From the NCBI RefSeq assembly GCF_964355755.1, contig NC_092677.1, positions 11,060,601 to 11,120,600 on the forward strand: a DNA stretch of 60,000 nt. The letters run 5' to 3'. Below the pieces are notes generated by a model. That model searched no databases. It was not told the DNA's origin and worked only from the letters and a program-made list of their open reading frames with translations. A program made the position numbers and the translations under genes. This DNA is from Antedon mediterranea (lineage: Eukaryota > Echinodermata > Crinoidea > Comatulida > Antedonidae). Positions 46,373 through 58,002 of the stretch are shown piece by piece; within the stretch, counting starts at the first letter, position 1, and each line of letters begins with the position of its first letter.

Positions 46373-46654
46373 AAGGGGACACTATCAGGGCCAGCAAAGC
46401 TTTCTGTTAATAATGGGTGTTCCCTGAACATGGGTTAGCCCAAGAAAGAAAACATGTACTCCCTAGTCTCTTCGTTGCAAGAAAAGTTTCCCCGTAATAG
46501 AACTAATTATGCTAATAAAAGTGACTTCTCGTATCTATTGATACAATAAGTACTCCCTAATACATTAATACAAATGGATTTACGATAATCTATAGTAACC
46601 TAAATCCAAGACGTGGGTCAATAAAAAGTTTAGTAGCTCACGAATTGTTATTGA

Positions 46655-47390
46655 CGAATAGCAACGCATTGTTGACGAGTTTTGTAGCAACGCATTAGAT
46701 GGCGATGTTTCGTTGACGAGTTTTGTAGCAACGCATGAAATAGCGACGTGTCGTTGACGAGTTTTGTAGCAACGCATGAAATAGCGACGTGTCGTTGACG
46801 AGTTTTGTAGCGACGCATGAGATGGGCGAGGTGTCGTTGACGAGTTTTGTAGCAACGCATGAGACGGGCGAGGTGTCGTTGACGAGTTTTGTAGCAACGT
46901 ATGAGATGGGCGAGGTGTCGTTGACGAGTTTTGTAGCAACGCATGAAATAGCGACGTGTCGTTGACGAGTTTTGCAGCGACGCATGAGATGGGCGAGGCG
47001 TCGTTGACGAGTTTTGTAGCAACGCATGAGACGGGCGAGGTGTCGTTGACGAGTTTTGTAGCAACGCATGAGATGGGCGAGGTGTCTTTGACGAGTTTTG
47101 TAGCAACGCATGAGATGGGCGAGGTGTCGTTAACGAGTTTTGTAGCAACGCATGAAATAGCGACGTGTCGTTGACGAGTTTTGTAGCAACGCATGAGATG
47201 GGCGAGGTGTGGTTGACGAGTTTTGTAGCAACGCATAAGATGGGCGAGGTGTCGTTGACGAGTTTTGTAGCAACGCATGCAATGGCGACGTGTTGTTGAC
47301 GAGTTTTGTAGCAACGCATGCAATGGCGACGTGTTGTTGACGAGTTTTGTAGCAACGCATGCAATGGCGACGTGTTGTTGACGAAATGTG
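46655..47390 (+). repeat. 41/42-bp minisatellite, about 17 copies
   Basis: Units start CGTTGACGAGTTTTGTAGCA, then ACGCATGA, and end either GATGGGCGAGGTGT (42 bp) or AATAGCGACGTGT (41 bp). The two forms alternate irregularly, with a third form (GCAATGGCGACGTGTTG) in the last three copies. Minus-strand frames of up to 274 codons (RCYKTRQRHLAHLM repeats) span it and are artefacts of the mixed 41/42 period. Confidence 0.97.
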
Positions 47391-48185
47391 TAAGGATAAG
47401 TGGATTAATAATATGTTGGTATTTTTTGTTGACGAGTTGTAGAGAAGTTCTGTCCATGATTAGGTGAAGCATGGGTCAAGCCCCTTTCACATTTGTTTCT
47501 CTAGAATGAACCTCTTTCACTTAATCTTACATTTAAAGCTAATCTTTTCCACTGATTTGGTCTTATATATTTCCCTTAATTCTTATTATTCTTTACGTTT
47601 CTTTTGTCAAAAGAAATATAATATAAGCGCCTCCTACACCATTACCAACATATTAAAATATAGGATCCTTTATAAAGTAGGCTATAACAGCTGTGTGTGA
47701 CGCGATGCCAAAGATAAATCTGCCAGTACGTACACGCCTAGGCAGGTAGACAGACGTCATAAATTATGATACGACACCCTGTGAATGTTTGATCCCTACC
47801 ACTACTAGTTCATGGATATTTTTACATTAGAGGTGATGAAGTTTACGCTCGATTTTCCAATTTTATCCGTTACAATCAAACGTTTCACGATGGGTCAATT
47901 TGAGGTTAAATAAGATAAGACAATTTTAGTACAGCTTCCATGACAACGAAATAATGCGAATTATATTAATTCTTCATTATGATCACACAGGTGTTGGAAA
48001 GATTAATGTAACACGACTGTAAAAATAATGAACGGAGTTATAATGACTATTGGCAGTTAATGTAAGCCTTTAATGTAATAACCATTACAGTTAAAAATTA
48101 AACATGATGTCGGGCATTCAGTACATACTAAAACATTGAAGTAATTGAAAATAATATAAAGTGTAATGTGCATGATGTAAATTTC

Positions 48186-48241
48186 ATTTCATTTCATTTA
48201 TTTCGTCTCACATACTTATAACAAAAAATAACAAACAATAG
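48186..48241 (-). mobile_element. Retroposon 3' tail
   Basis: The minus strand reads GTGAGACGAAATAAATGAAA and then a TGAAA repeat, the same tail type as at 42565 and 57653 with a different simple repeat. Confidence 0.4.
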
Positions 48242-48310
48242 AGAGAGTATCCGTATATTCTTTATCTATTGCATCTCTCCACATAGCATTGATAGGACGT
48301 TTGAACGAAA

Positions 48311-48470
48311 GCTGTGGCCTGAATAGAGGTGTTGACTGAATAGAAGTGTGGACTGAATAAGTGTGGACTGAATAGAGGTGTGGACTGAATAGAGGTGTGG
48401 ACTGAATAGGGGCGTGGCCTGAATAGAGGTGTGGACTGAATAGGGGTGTGGCCTGAATAGGGGTCTCCTC
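48311..48470 (+). repeat. 17-bp minisatellite
   Basis: About nine copies of GTGGACTGAATAGAGGT with GTGGCCTGAATAGGGGT variants. The unit resembles the CCTGAATAG(T/A)GGT and CTAAATAGAGGTTGG sequences at about 19935 and 57059, so it may have grown from a dispersed motif. Confidence 0.92.
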
Positions 48471-48907
48471 TGGATAGAGTGTCTCAGTAGAGGTTATATA
48501 CTGTATCTCTAAACTTCTAACTTAGTCTTGGTGATACATTTTTTACAAATGAAATGTCGCTATAGCGTGTAATACGAGGGAAATGCAGATTGTATAACCA
48601 AAACAAAAATACAATACTCGAGATGACAAGAACTAGGAGACGACAAGCAAGCCCAATTACGCACACTGCAGGCCTGTGGCGATGGCCGTAACAAAGCATT
48701 GTAGAGACGGTGCACAATGACACCGATAATTGCCCTCGGCTTGGCAAGGGTATGCCTTTTGATAACCCACTGACTGACACCAGACTAGTAATTCAGATGA
48801 GTTGCAATGCAACAGGTGATTGGTAATAATAATATAAATATTTATGATAGATATATTGGTGATGTGGGTATAGGGCTGAGCAAAATACCACGGCGGGGTC
48901 TCGATAA

Positions 48908-49519
48908 CGACGCCGAGACAACGAGGTAATAGTTCCGTCAATCATTGAGGACAACGTGGTGATAGATCCACCAACCGACGCCGAGACAACGAGGTAATAG
49001 TTCCGTCAATCATTGAGGACAACGTGGTGATAGATCCACCAACCGACGCCGAGACAACGAGGTAATAGTTCCGTCAATCATTGAGGACAACGTGGTGATA
49101 GATCCACCAACCGACGCCGAGACAACGAGGTAATAGTTCCGTCAATCATTGAGGACAACGTGGTGATAGATCCACCAACCGACGCCGAGACAACGAGGTA
49201 ATAGTTCCGTCAATCATTGAGGACAACGTGGTGATAGATCCACCAACCGACGCCGAGACAACGAGGTAATAGTTCCGTCAATCATTGAGGACAACGTGGT
49301 GATAGATCCACCAACCGACGCCGAGACAACGAGGTAATAGTTCCGTCAATCATTGAGGACAACGTGGTGATAGATCCACCAACCGACGCCGAGACAACGA
49401 GGTAATAGTTCCGTCAATCATTGAGGACAACGTGGTGATAGATCCACCAACCGACGCCGAGACAACGAGGTAATAGTTCCGTCAATCATTGAGGACAACG
49501 TGGTGATAGATAGGCCAAC
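48908..49519 (+). repeat. 68-bp minisatellite, nine copies
   Basis: Copies start at 48908, 48976, 49044, 49112, 49180, 49248, 49316, 49384 and 49452. The unit runs CGACGCCGAGACAACGAGGT, AATAGTTCCGTCAATCATTG, AGGACAACGTGGTGATAGAT, CCACCAAC. The first eight copies are essentially identical, and the last changes near its end. Each contains GTCAATCAT, the complement of the PBX-type ATGATTGAC. Confidence 0.97.
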
Positions 49520-52500
49520 CGACGACAACGCCGATGACGACGCAATAGATTTGTCCATCAACGACGAAACATAACGTAACAACAGAAACTTAGCAATTAC
49601 AGACAGCATGGAAAATGTCCGACGGTGGCTATACAAGGATGGCAACGTCACCTACACCAAAGAAGACATCATTTGTCGATGACGACGACGTCGATGACGA
49701 CGGGGAGTGAGAATGGTACTTGTGATTGGTGATGACAACGAAGTGTTCATTAATAGAGAGACCCATTATAAATACAATTGCCAAAATAAACTCATACTTC
49801 ATAGGCCGACATGATTTGATATTGATATAACACGTATCGAGTGGTATTGATTTATTGTCTCAATTACTTTATCTGTTTACTTGTTAATTATATTATTTTA
49901 GTTTGATAAGAGTCTTATACGTGACAAGAATAATTTATTCTTCTATTAGGCCTATAGATCCTCAATATGATATTGAAATAAAAATAACCGTTGACGGCAA
50001 AAAAAGGACAGTGCGAGAAATGTAGGCCCTACAATTATTTAAAACTTAAATATTAATATCTATATTTTGGATACATCATGCCGTAATACAACTGCTTGTG
50101 TTAACATAACTGAACCATAATGATAAGAAAACCGAATCCAATGTATCAATGACAGTAAAAGCCATACATCTGTGAAACATACCTAGGGGTATTTTGTCTA
50201 CATAATGTTTAAATAAACCGTAATGTCGTGGATGTGTGTAGTATAAAGCTTTTTTTGAACTCTTGTCTGTTTTCAATATGGTTAAATATAGTAATAGTAA
50301 ACATAACATAATGATAGTCTGCTAAAATTATGGATGGAAATAAGACAAATACGAATAGCATATTTAGATTATTTGATTGATGTTCTGTCATTTTAATTTA
50401 TTCATCTGTAAATGATCCCGATACAAATCAATTCATCCGTAAAATTTGCCACGCTTAAGAGTTTCTTATTGTTGACATAACTACGTCTTGTTTACTGTAC
50501 TTTTCTTTTCACATTTATTGGAATTATAAATTTTTTAATTTGGTAAGAAAGGTCAACTATTTTAGCATCGATACCAAAAAAAAAACTACTGTACATTCGT
50601 GCCAGGAAAATATATAGTGTCCCATTAGGCCTATATTCACAACAAGCATTACAAACATACACGATCACATTATTTAGTATACTCCTACAATGCGTTGTAC
50701 TTTATCGTAATTACAGCGTCACAGCTCAAATTCGTATTTTAACTGCGATATTTTATTATAGTGTCACATTTGTATCTATCTAATTGCGACGTTTTATAGT
50801 GCTTATGCTTGTAACGCCTCGAGAAATGTCTGCGACACCTGCACAAACACCTGTATCGGTGGCGGTACAAGTCGTCCCATGGGCCTAGGTAATATCTCGA
50901 GGTAATAAAAAACAACTCGTGGGCCTAGTTTTCACCTGTAGGCTGTAGCAAAGCGACTGACTTATGGGCCGAAGATATAACCGTAGGCTGGAGAAAACGA
51001 TGAATAAACCTGCTTTATTCCTGTAGGCAAAGGGTTGACAGCGATTCGTTAAACAATGACGCCGATATATAGATAAGGAATACCATGTAAACAAACAATG
51101 CAAAGTGACATGTCTGTAGTAAGGATTGATTCATAAGCCTACCTTATGATTGTTCCAAAGATATTTTGAAGTAACAAAGTAGGACATAGAATAGGCCTAC
51201 CATAAAAGCAAGACGCATCTCACGTCGGAGGACGGTGCTGATGCACTGATATTATTAAATTGGCATGCCCAGAAATTCAATTTACTTACGGTATCGTCCA
51301 GCTGATGAGTGTAGACGATATACATATACATTTAATCAATTTGCGTGCAAAAAATGGCAATTTACATATCGTCCACCTGATTTTTTTAAAAGGTTTTATG
51401 CGCACGAGGCGACATTTTAACCGTACAATATATGAAAATTGTGTTTAAATCTGTCCGCACTCCGATGATTTCATAGGATGAGATCAGGGAGAATGTAACA
51501 ATACATTGTATAACTCCATGCATCTACATTATACTTTTTGTGGAGTTCCATCTTTCAGAGGGCGCTAGAGTTTAGCAAACTTACGTCTGTGTCATCATTA
51601 AAGCTGATTTTCCACTATAAATTTGTTCGCGCGAATCGAAAGCGCCAGCTTTTACGCGCTCATGCGTATAGAGGGATTTGGAAGATAGAAACATTAATAC
51701 CGAACACCAAAGTATATTGTCATTCCTTTGCCGCGGTGTTTCTAATGCAATGTCTATTTTAAATATATAGTCAAAGAAAACTGTTATTCTTTGTCTATGG
51801 TTTCCAAAATAAGAATCAAAATCGCAATACATAGGCCTAATAATATACATATAAAGTAAATCAAGATAGACCTAAGTATAACAATTAAAATGCAAAATAA
51901 CTGTCAATAATTGCACGTAGTGTACTACACATTAGTTAAGTTCAGCAACTTAACCTCCCATTGTTTAGGTCGACCAAAGTTAAATACAAAAATGTTATCA
52001 TATCCAACAGGTTATGTCGGTTTTAGTCGCATGTAACGCGACTCTACAGCTCACTATGTCGGTCGGTCGGTAAACACTAACTTGAGCACGCGACTGCAGC
52101 CATGTATATGGCCTTGTTCCCCTAAGACCCGCGGTAACACTGAAAACATCAACTTATTCGATTGCGGCTTTTTGTATGGGAAGCTGAAAATGTGAATATA
52201 TTAAAACCCTTCTTTTGGAACACCCCTATTCAGCAATTGCTGATCATTAGGGACCCGGCCCTCAGAGGTTCACAAGACAAACATATACACAAGATGCTCT
52301 AAATAAACAAAGTCTTTGGGAGTGGAGTTGTAATTTTGTCCTTTAAAAAAATGACATGTGATGGGACTTGAAAACCAGGACGCTTGGAGTGGTAAAAAAA
52401 ATAATAAAAGTCTATACGGTCATTTATTTCTACCGGATATCCCTATCATTTTTAGCTTCGCCATTCTATTATATTTCCTGTAGCTCTTCTATAGAGCATG

Positions 52501-53525
52501 GAGCCAGGAATAAGCTGAAGCATAGATAGGCCGGATGACCTAATAACTAATATTTATGCTTGTTATATTTTCAATTCAATTAGTCATGTCAATATTTGAT
52601 GTTACAAGGCAGGTAATGAATCAATAATTCAACTAAATTAACCGTTAATTACATAAGCGTGACGATAAATTGCATACGGGAGCGTGCCGATTTAATTAAT
52701 AATAAACGATAGGCCTAAAGAGTACTAAACTGCTCCGATTTTTTTATGCGTGTTATTTTTCAAATTTCCGTCACAACGACATTTATTATGACTTTGTCTG
52801 GAAAAATCCTAAGGTTCCGAAAAGCAATCAATTACAATCACGCATTCTCACGATTTTTTTTTTCGTTTTAATTCCAAGTTGAAAGAGGTGGTGTTGTGAG
52901 TGTTCAACCAGGGGCGTTAACTCCCTGGTTAAACCTTGTGAACCAGGTGGTGAAATGTTACTGGATAAGGCAACCATCAGGCAACTGTTAAAAACAACCA
53001 ACAAGTGAACACAGTAATAACAACAGTTCATATTTAGTAACATAAAAGTATATTTAATATGCCTAACAAATAACTACATTTAATAGGCCTACTGTTATAC
53101 ATTCAACGTCACACAAACGACAAGTTATACATAGGCTCATTAAAAAATACTTTAAAACACACGACATTGAGCAATTACATTTTTAAAAAGGGTTTACCCA
53201 AACGATAGCTAGCCAATAAAAATATCACAAAATTGTATTTGTAATTCACAGGAATGTTCACAAAAATATTAAGGTTAAAATCGGAATGACGTTTCGACTC
53301 ACCCACTATGGGGATTATTCTATATCACAGCAATAAACAAATAATATTACAGACAAAATAGCGCAATTCAATATTCGGTACAAATTGCAATGGCTTCTTC
53401 CACCTGTGGAACTATCCCGGGAACTATGTCTATCCAAAGCAGTCTAGATTACTTTGGTCTATCTTGAACACACGATTTATGGTTTGGACATTTTTTAGCA
53501 TTTAGATACTACCAAATCAACAGTA
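49520..53525. other. Intergenic DNA left of the MAO gene
   Basis: No exon is recognised. A CTCF-like core AGAGGGCGCT is at about 51557-51566. AATAAA on the minus strand at about 52780 and ATTAAA at about 53080 and 53056 are possible distant polyadenylation signals of MAO. The frames at 51260, 51538 and 52828 look accidental. Confidence 0.45.
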
Positions 53526-54496
53526 GTACAAGGCATCTAACGGTAAGTTTTGCATCTAAACCAGATAAATATAATATAATCATGCAGGAATCTGAATTGC
53601 TCCATGGTATAATGACTCTATGATCTAACTACAAGAAATCTAGTACAAAGTACAAGGCATCTAACGGTAAGTTTTGCATCTAAACCAGATAAATATAATA
53701 TAATCATGCAGGAATCTGAATTGCTCCATGGTATAATGACTCTATGATCTAACTACAAGAAATCTAGTACACAGTACAAGGCATCTAACGGTAAGTTTTG
53801 CATCTAAACCAGATAAATGTAATATAATCATGCAGGAATCTGAATTGCTCCATGGTATAATGTATCTATGATCTAACTACAAGAAATCTAGTACACAGTA
53901 CAAGGCATCTAACGGTAAGTTTTGCATCTAAACCAGATAAATATAATATAATCATGCAGGAATCTAATTGCTCCATGGTATAATGTATCTATGATCTAAC
54001 TACAAGAAATCTAGTACAAAGTACAAGGCATCTAACGGTAAGTTTTGCATCTAAACCAGATAAATATAATATAATCATGCAGGAATCTAATTGCTCCATG
54101 GTATAATGTATCTATGATCTAACTACAAGAAATCGAGCACACAGTACAAGGCATCTAACGGTAAGTTTTGCATCTAAACCAGATAAATATAATATAATCA
54201 TGCAGGAATCTGAATTGCTCCATGGTATAATGACTCTATGATCTAACTACAAGAAATCTAGTACACAGTACAAGGCATCTAACGGTAAGTTTTGCATCTA
54301 AACCAGATAAATATAATATAATCATGCAGGAATCTGAATTGCTCCATGGTATAATGACTCTATGATCTAACTACAAGAAATCTAGTACACAGTACAAGGC
54401 ATCTAACGGTAAGTTTTGCATCTAAACCAGATAAATGTAATATAATCATGCAGGAATCTAATTGCTCCATGGTATAATGATTCTATGATCTATAAC
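53526..54496 (-). repeat. 124-bp minisatellite, eight copies, just downstream of MAO
   Basis: Copies start at 53526, 53650, 53774, 53898, 54021, 54144, 54268 and 54392. The unit begins GTACAAGGCATCTAACGGTA and includes AATCATGCAGGAATCT and GCTCCATGGTATAATG. Copies differ by a GACTC/GTATC change and one missing base (CTGAATTG/CTAATTG), which mark subfamilies. The array ends 155 bases from the MAO stop codon, so it may lie in the 3' UTR. Confidence 0.97.
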
Positions 54497-54651
54497 TACT
54501 TGTATAGATAATATCAATCATACGACATATACAATAGGCATATGTTAAAATTACTGTATTATCACATACCTAATATACCAAGTTCGATTTCTAATCAATT
54601 TCTATCTATTTCTATTTCTTATTTCACTCAAAGAGAAATTATCTCTATGCT

Positions 54652-54807
54652 TTATTTAAGAGCATCAATTATCTTGTCTCGGTAAATATACACAAGTATA
54701 CCAGCTGTAGCCACGGAAGTTGTCGCAGTACAGAACTTCAGAAAACCCGGAATAGATGGAATCATGTTCTCTACGACACTTGTTTCAAAAGGTAAAGCTG
54801 GAATCTC
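54652..54807 (-). CDS. MAO: Monoamine oxidase (flavin-containing), last coding exon: membrane anchor
   Basis: The exon follows TTTTTTTCAG and encodes 51 residues to TAA at 54654-54652. After EIPALPFETSVVENMIPSIP comes a hydrophobic helix, FLKFCTATTSVATAGILVY, then IYRDKIIDALK. This matches the position and character of the C-terminal helix that anchors MAO in the mitochondrial outer membrane. The exon joins the previous one in phase 0. AATAAA overlaps the stop codon; no other canonical signal lies within the next several hundred bases, so the true 3' end is unclear. Confidence 0.93.
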   Translation of the reverse strand, partial: EIPALPFETSVVENMIPSIPGFLKFCTATTSVATAGILVYIYRDKIIDALK

Positions 54808-54820
54808 CTGAAAAAAATAA

Positions 54821-54951
54821 ATCCACTTTATCGTACCATACCCACCTGTTTACCGTAGCATACCGAACAGTTTCACTAAGGGCTCACCTCTTCCCTATCC
54901 ACTTTACCGTACCATACCCACCTGTTTTACTAAGGCTCACCTCTTCCCTAT
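54821..54951. repeat. Short tandem duplication in the last MAO intron
   Basis: ATCCACTTTA(T/C)CGTACCATAC and CCACCTGTTT, then CACTAAGG(G)CTCACCTCTTCCCTAT, occur twice. The second copy is about 20 bases shorter. Confidence 0.8.
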
Positions 54952-55705
54952 GGACTTCTATTTCTCAATGTGCACATATACATTTAGTTTAAATACCTAT
55001 TTTTTTTAATACATTCTAAAAAATCCTATGTATCTCAATTTGAATGTATTGCATTTTTTTAAAATTATAAATTGAAAAATGATAAATCTATAGATAGATA
55101 GATTGATCTACAAGGTGAAATGAAAATATAAAAAAAAACAAAAAAAAAAATGCAAAAACAGAAGCAGAAACAATAATTTCTATTTTAAAAGAAATATATT
55201 TATTGGAATTATATATACAACAATGATAATAAATATATTAAAGATTATGATGATTATGTTTGTATCATAATAATGAATGGAAATAAAATAGGTGAGTGAA
55301 TCTCTCAAAAGTGTTTTTAATAAAAAAAAATCTGTATTTATTTCAATTACCCCCTCTATGTGGGTATGGCACAGCTTAGTATTAATCAGCGTTACCTCTC
55401 CTTTGCCGTGTCATAGCTCACACATCTTTGTGCCGTTTATGCTCCCTCCACTATGAGGGAAGAAGGTGCCATGAACTGCTGCTAATAGCATCTTAACAGC
55501 TGTTTGATGATAATTAACAACTAAAAATAATGTCATTCATTCCCTAAGGAACTGCACTGTCCTCAATAAAATCTTGTTTATTTTGAAATTTGTGATCTAA
55601 TTTTGAACCAACTTGAATTGACGTAATTTGCATATTCCCCCTTCCCAATTGTATGATATTTAATAATTCATGTTTTACATTAACAAATAAAAAATAAAAT
55701 CTGAC

Positions 55706-55768
55706 CTTTGACTCTGGTTCATCTACCCATATTTTGTCAGCTTTTATCTTACCAACAGCATGTAAGAT
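55706..55768 (-). CDS. MAO: Monoamine oxidase, penultimate coding exon
   Basis: A 63-bp exon lies between TTTTATAG and the donor AAAG|GTCAGA, phase 0 at both ends. It encodes 21 residues, ILHAVGKIKADKIWVDEPES and K. Vertebrate MAO has a closely similar IWVQEPESK at the same place, between the FAD domain and the membrane anchor. The small size and the match make the call firm. Confidence 0.92.
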
Positions 55769-55799
55769 CTATAAAATAAAAATTATTAAAAATGTTTAA

Positions 55800-56515
55800 A
55801 TTATACGAGGAGTGGGGGTGTTGGGTTGGGTGGTAGTCAGAGCAAAGGGAAGACTGAACAAGAAGAGTGGGATAAAGTTGAGGAGAGTGTGATGAGTGAG
55901 ATATGTGGAACCAAGGAGAGGGACCAGAGCGGGGAGGATTAGAGCAGATTAGAGAATAGTGGGGTTATTGAAAGCAGAGAAGAATGGGAGGAGTTATAAC
56001 AGAGGTGTGTGAGAGGTGAGTCAAGGAAAATGGAAGGAGTTAGAGCAGAGAGTTGGGGAGTTAGAGCAGACGGTGTAATGAGTCAGGGCCAAGGAACATG
56101 TGAGTAGTTATAGCAAGGGAATGTGGCAGATAGAGGCAAGGAGTATGGGAGCATGTATAGCGGAGTGTGGGAGGGGAGCCGATGATCGAGAGTGGGAGGA
56201 GGTAGAGCGGAGTGTGGGAGGTGGAGCTGAGGAGAGTAAGAGGAGGAGAGTCAGAGAAGGTAGAGATGAGAGTGGAAAGAGGTTTAGCAGAGTGTGGGAG
56301 GTGGAGCCAAGGAGAGTAAGAGGGATAGAGATGAGAGTGGGAGGAGTTATAGCTGAGGAGTGTGGGATGTAGAGCCAAGGTGAGTAGGAGGAGGTAGAGA
56401 TGAGAGTGGGAGGAGTTATAGCTCAGGAGTGTGGGATGTAGAGCCAAGGAGAGTAGGAGTAGGAGGAGGTAGAGATGAGAGTAGGAAGAGGTGGGCCAGG
56501 ATGAGTGAGTATCTG
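55800..56515 (+). repeat. 700-bp purine-rich imperfect repeat in a MAO intron
   Basis: The plus strand is mostly A and G, built from loosely repeated AGAGTGGGAGGAG, AGAGCC(A/G)AGGAGAGTA and GGAGTTATAGC pieces. In the MAO transcript (minus strand) it is a long pyrimidine tract. The open frames on both strands (for example SSHSHLYLLLL) are artefacts. Confidence 0.85.
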
Positions 56516-56898
56516 TTGCCACATTCAATCTATCATATGAAAAATAACAACCTATTATATGAACAAATAAAATCCTTCACAGTATACTATAGTAAGCTAT
56601 TAAAATGCACACACTTGTGTCAGGATTTACACTACAATAACAACAGTCTTTGTATTGTCATGATCATAAAGCATTTCAACAATACAATGAAGACACAAAG
56701 GAGAAATTTAAATTCAATTAATGGTTATTAAAGTTTCATAACCACCTCCCTACCTCCACCTGTTAATGAGTGTATGTGAAATAGAGTGTCTTACATTTAG
56801 GAAAGACGCCAACCTCTGATTGACACCAATTAAGTTTATATGGCTGCCGGTGTTTTTACTAAGCAAATGTTTTGTTTGACATAAATGAATAAAATACT

Positions 56899-57000
56899 AA
56901 AGCTCTGTCTACACTATCAAACTATATGTGAAAAAAATGTGATATGCCCAATATTACCATATTTGGGCATACCACTTCCATATTTGGTACTGTAGAGCCC
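56899..57000. mobile_element. MITE family 1, copy 8 (truncated)
   Basis: Starts AAAGCTCTGTCTACACTATC after TA, then ATGTGATATGCCCA and two CATATTTGG segments. The right inverted end is missing. Confidence 0.7.
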
Positions 57001-57140
57001 CTATTAAGGGGACACCTTCAAGACCCAAAAAAAGTGTCACCTTAAAAGTGGTATTTCCTAAATAGAGGTTGGCCATAGTGTATTGACCCTCATTTGTATC
57101 ATAGCAAAGTGTCCTCTTATTATTTTTTAAAATATAATCC
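57000..57140. repeat. Dispersed CCTTAATAGGGG-type element
   Basis: CCCCTATTAAGGGGACACC, GTGTCACCTTAAAAGTGGTA and CCTAAATAGAGGTTGGCC are three variants of one motif in mixed orientations. Similar pieces are at 19925-19965, 46371-46400 and in the 17-bp array at 48311. Confidence 0.45.
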
Positions 57141-57652
57141 TTAAAACTAGAACTTTTAGAAAGCATTTTGTTCATAAGATGCCCACAAAAACATAAAACA
57201 TTCAGGTGCTCCCTGTGGTTTTGTAAGCACCTTTGTTTTCTAAGTATGTGGCAATACCTTGATTATTTTTAGATGCAATAGGGAAACTCATAACAACCTC
57301 AATAGAATGTCAAATAGACAAAATAGAAAAAATATTAAACATGCTGCTGTGTGAATCGGAACCACTTATGGGCTGGCAAAATATGTCTAGTTTTTTAGAA
57401 ATTTAGAAATTCTGAAATTATTAATGTCTTTTTGATGCTAAAAAGAAATTGGGATTTTTTTTTTATCTCCAGGAAAGTGGTTTTCGTAGCATTTTCAGTT
57501 GTCAGGTAGTTTGGTATTGGGAGAGTTAATTTTGGTTTAGTTTCTACCTGAAATAAAGTCTTTTGATTTTTAACTTGTTCTAATTTTTTTCTTAAAATAT
57601 AATGTACCTTAGATAAAATTGAAAATGTGGAATACTTAGTTGGAAAACGATT

Positions 57653-57735
57653 TCAATTCAATTCAATTCAACTTAACATTTATTTCTTCCTTCAAGAAAA
57701 TGAGGTAAACATAACAAATTCCAGTAAAAAATATA
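57653..57735 (-). mobile_element. Retroposon 3' tail
   Basis: The minus strand reads CTTGAAGGAAGAAATAAATG, then TTAAGTTGAATTGAATTGAA. This is a simple ATTGA repeat after an AATAAAT signal, as at 42565. Confidence 0.45.
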
Positions 57736-57988
57736 ACCTTTATAAGACATAATTCATTTATTGTAAATGCTAAAGTATGACATGAAAAAATTATAAAAAC
57801 CTTTTTGAAACATTTTTATAAAGTTTTACTGAAATGAAACGTTGAATGTTTTCTTCGAATTTCAAGATTTTTTTTTTATGTGTCTGCGAAAAGTAATTAA
57901 TAAAAACACTAGAGTAGCATCAGACTGTTAAAAGTACAAAGAAGCAGCTGAGAAAAGGACGATACAAAACTGGATTCATTAGTAAAAC

Positions 57989-58002
57989 AGATGGCGCCAT
58001 CT
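57989..58002. promoter_or_regulatory. YY1-like palindrome
   Basis: AGATGGCGCCATCT is a perfect 14-bp palindrome. It holds two overlapping opposed copies of the AAGATGGCG-type YY1 core, in an otherwise AT-rich MAO intron. It is a single sequence match only. Confidence 0.25.

Noticed and set aside
46580-47472. Minus-strand open frames of 138-274 codons
   Set aside because: They lie wholly in the 41/42-bp minisatellite and repeat RCYKTRQRHLAHLM-like peptides in several frames at once.
56061-56528. 155-codon minus-strand frame rich in Ser and Leu, and plus-strand Arg/Glu frames
   Set aside because: Both come from the purine-rich imperfect repeat inside a MAO intron.
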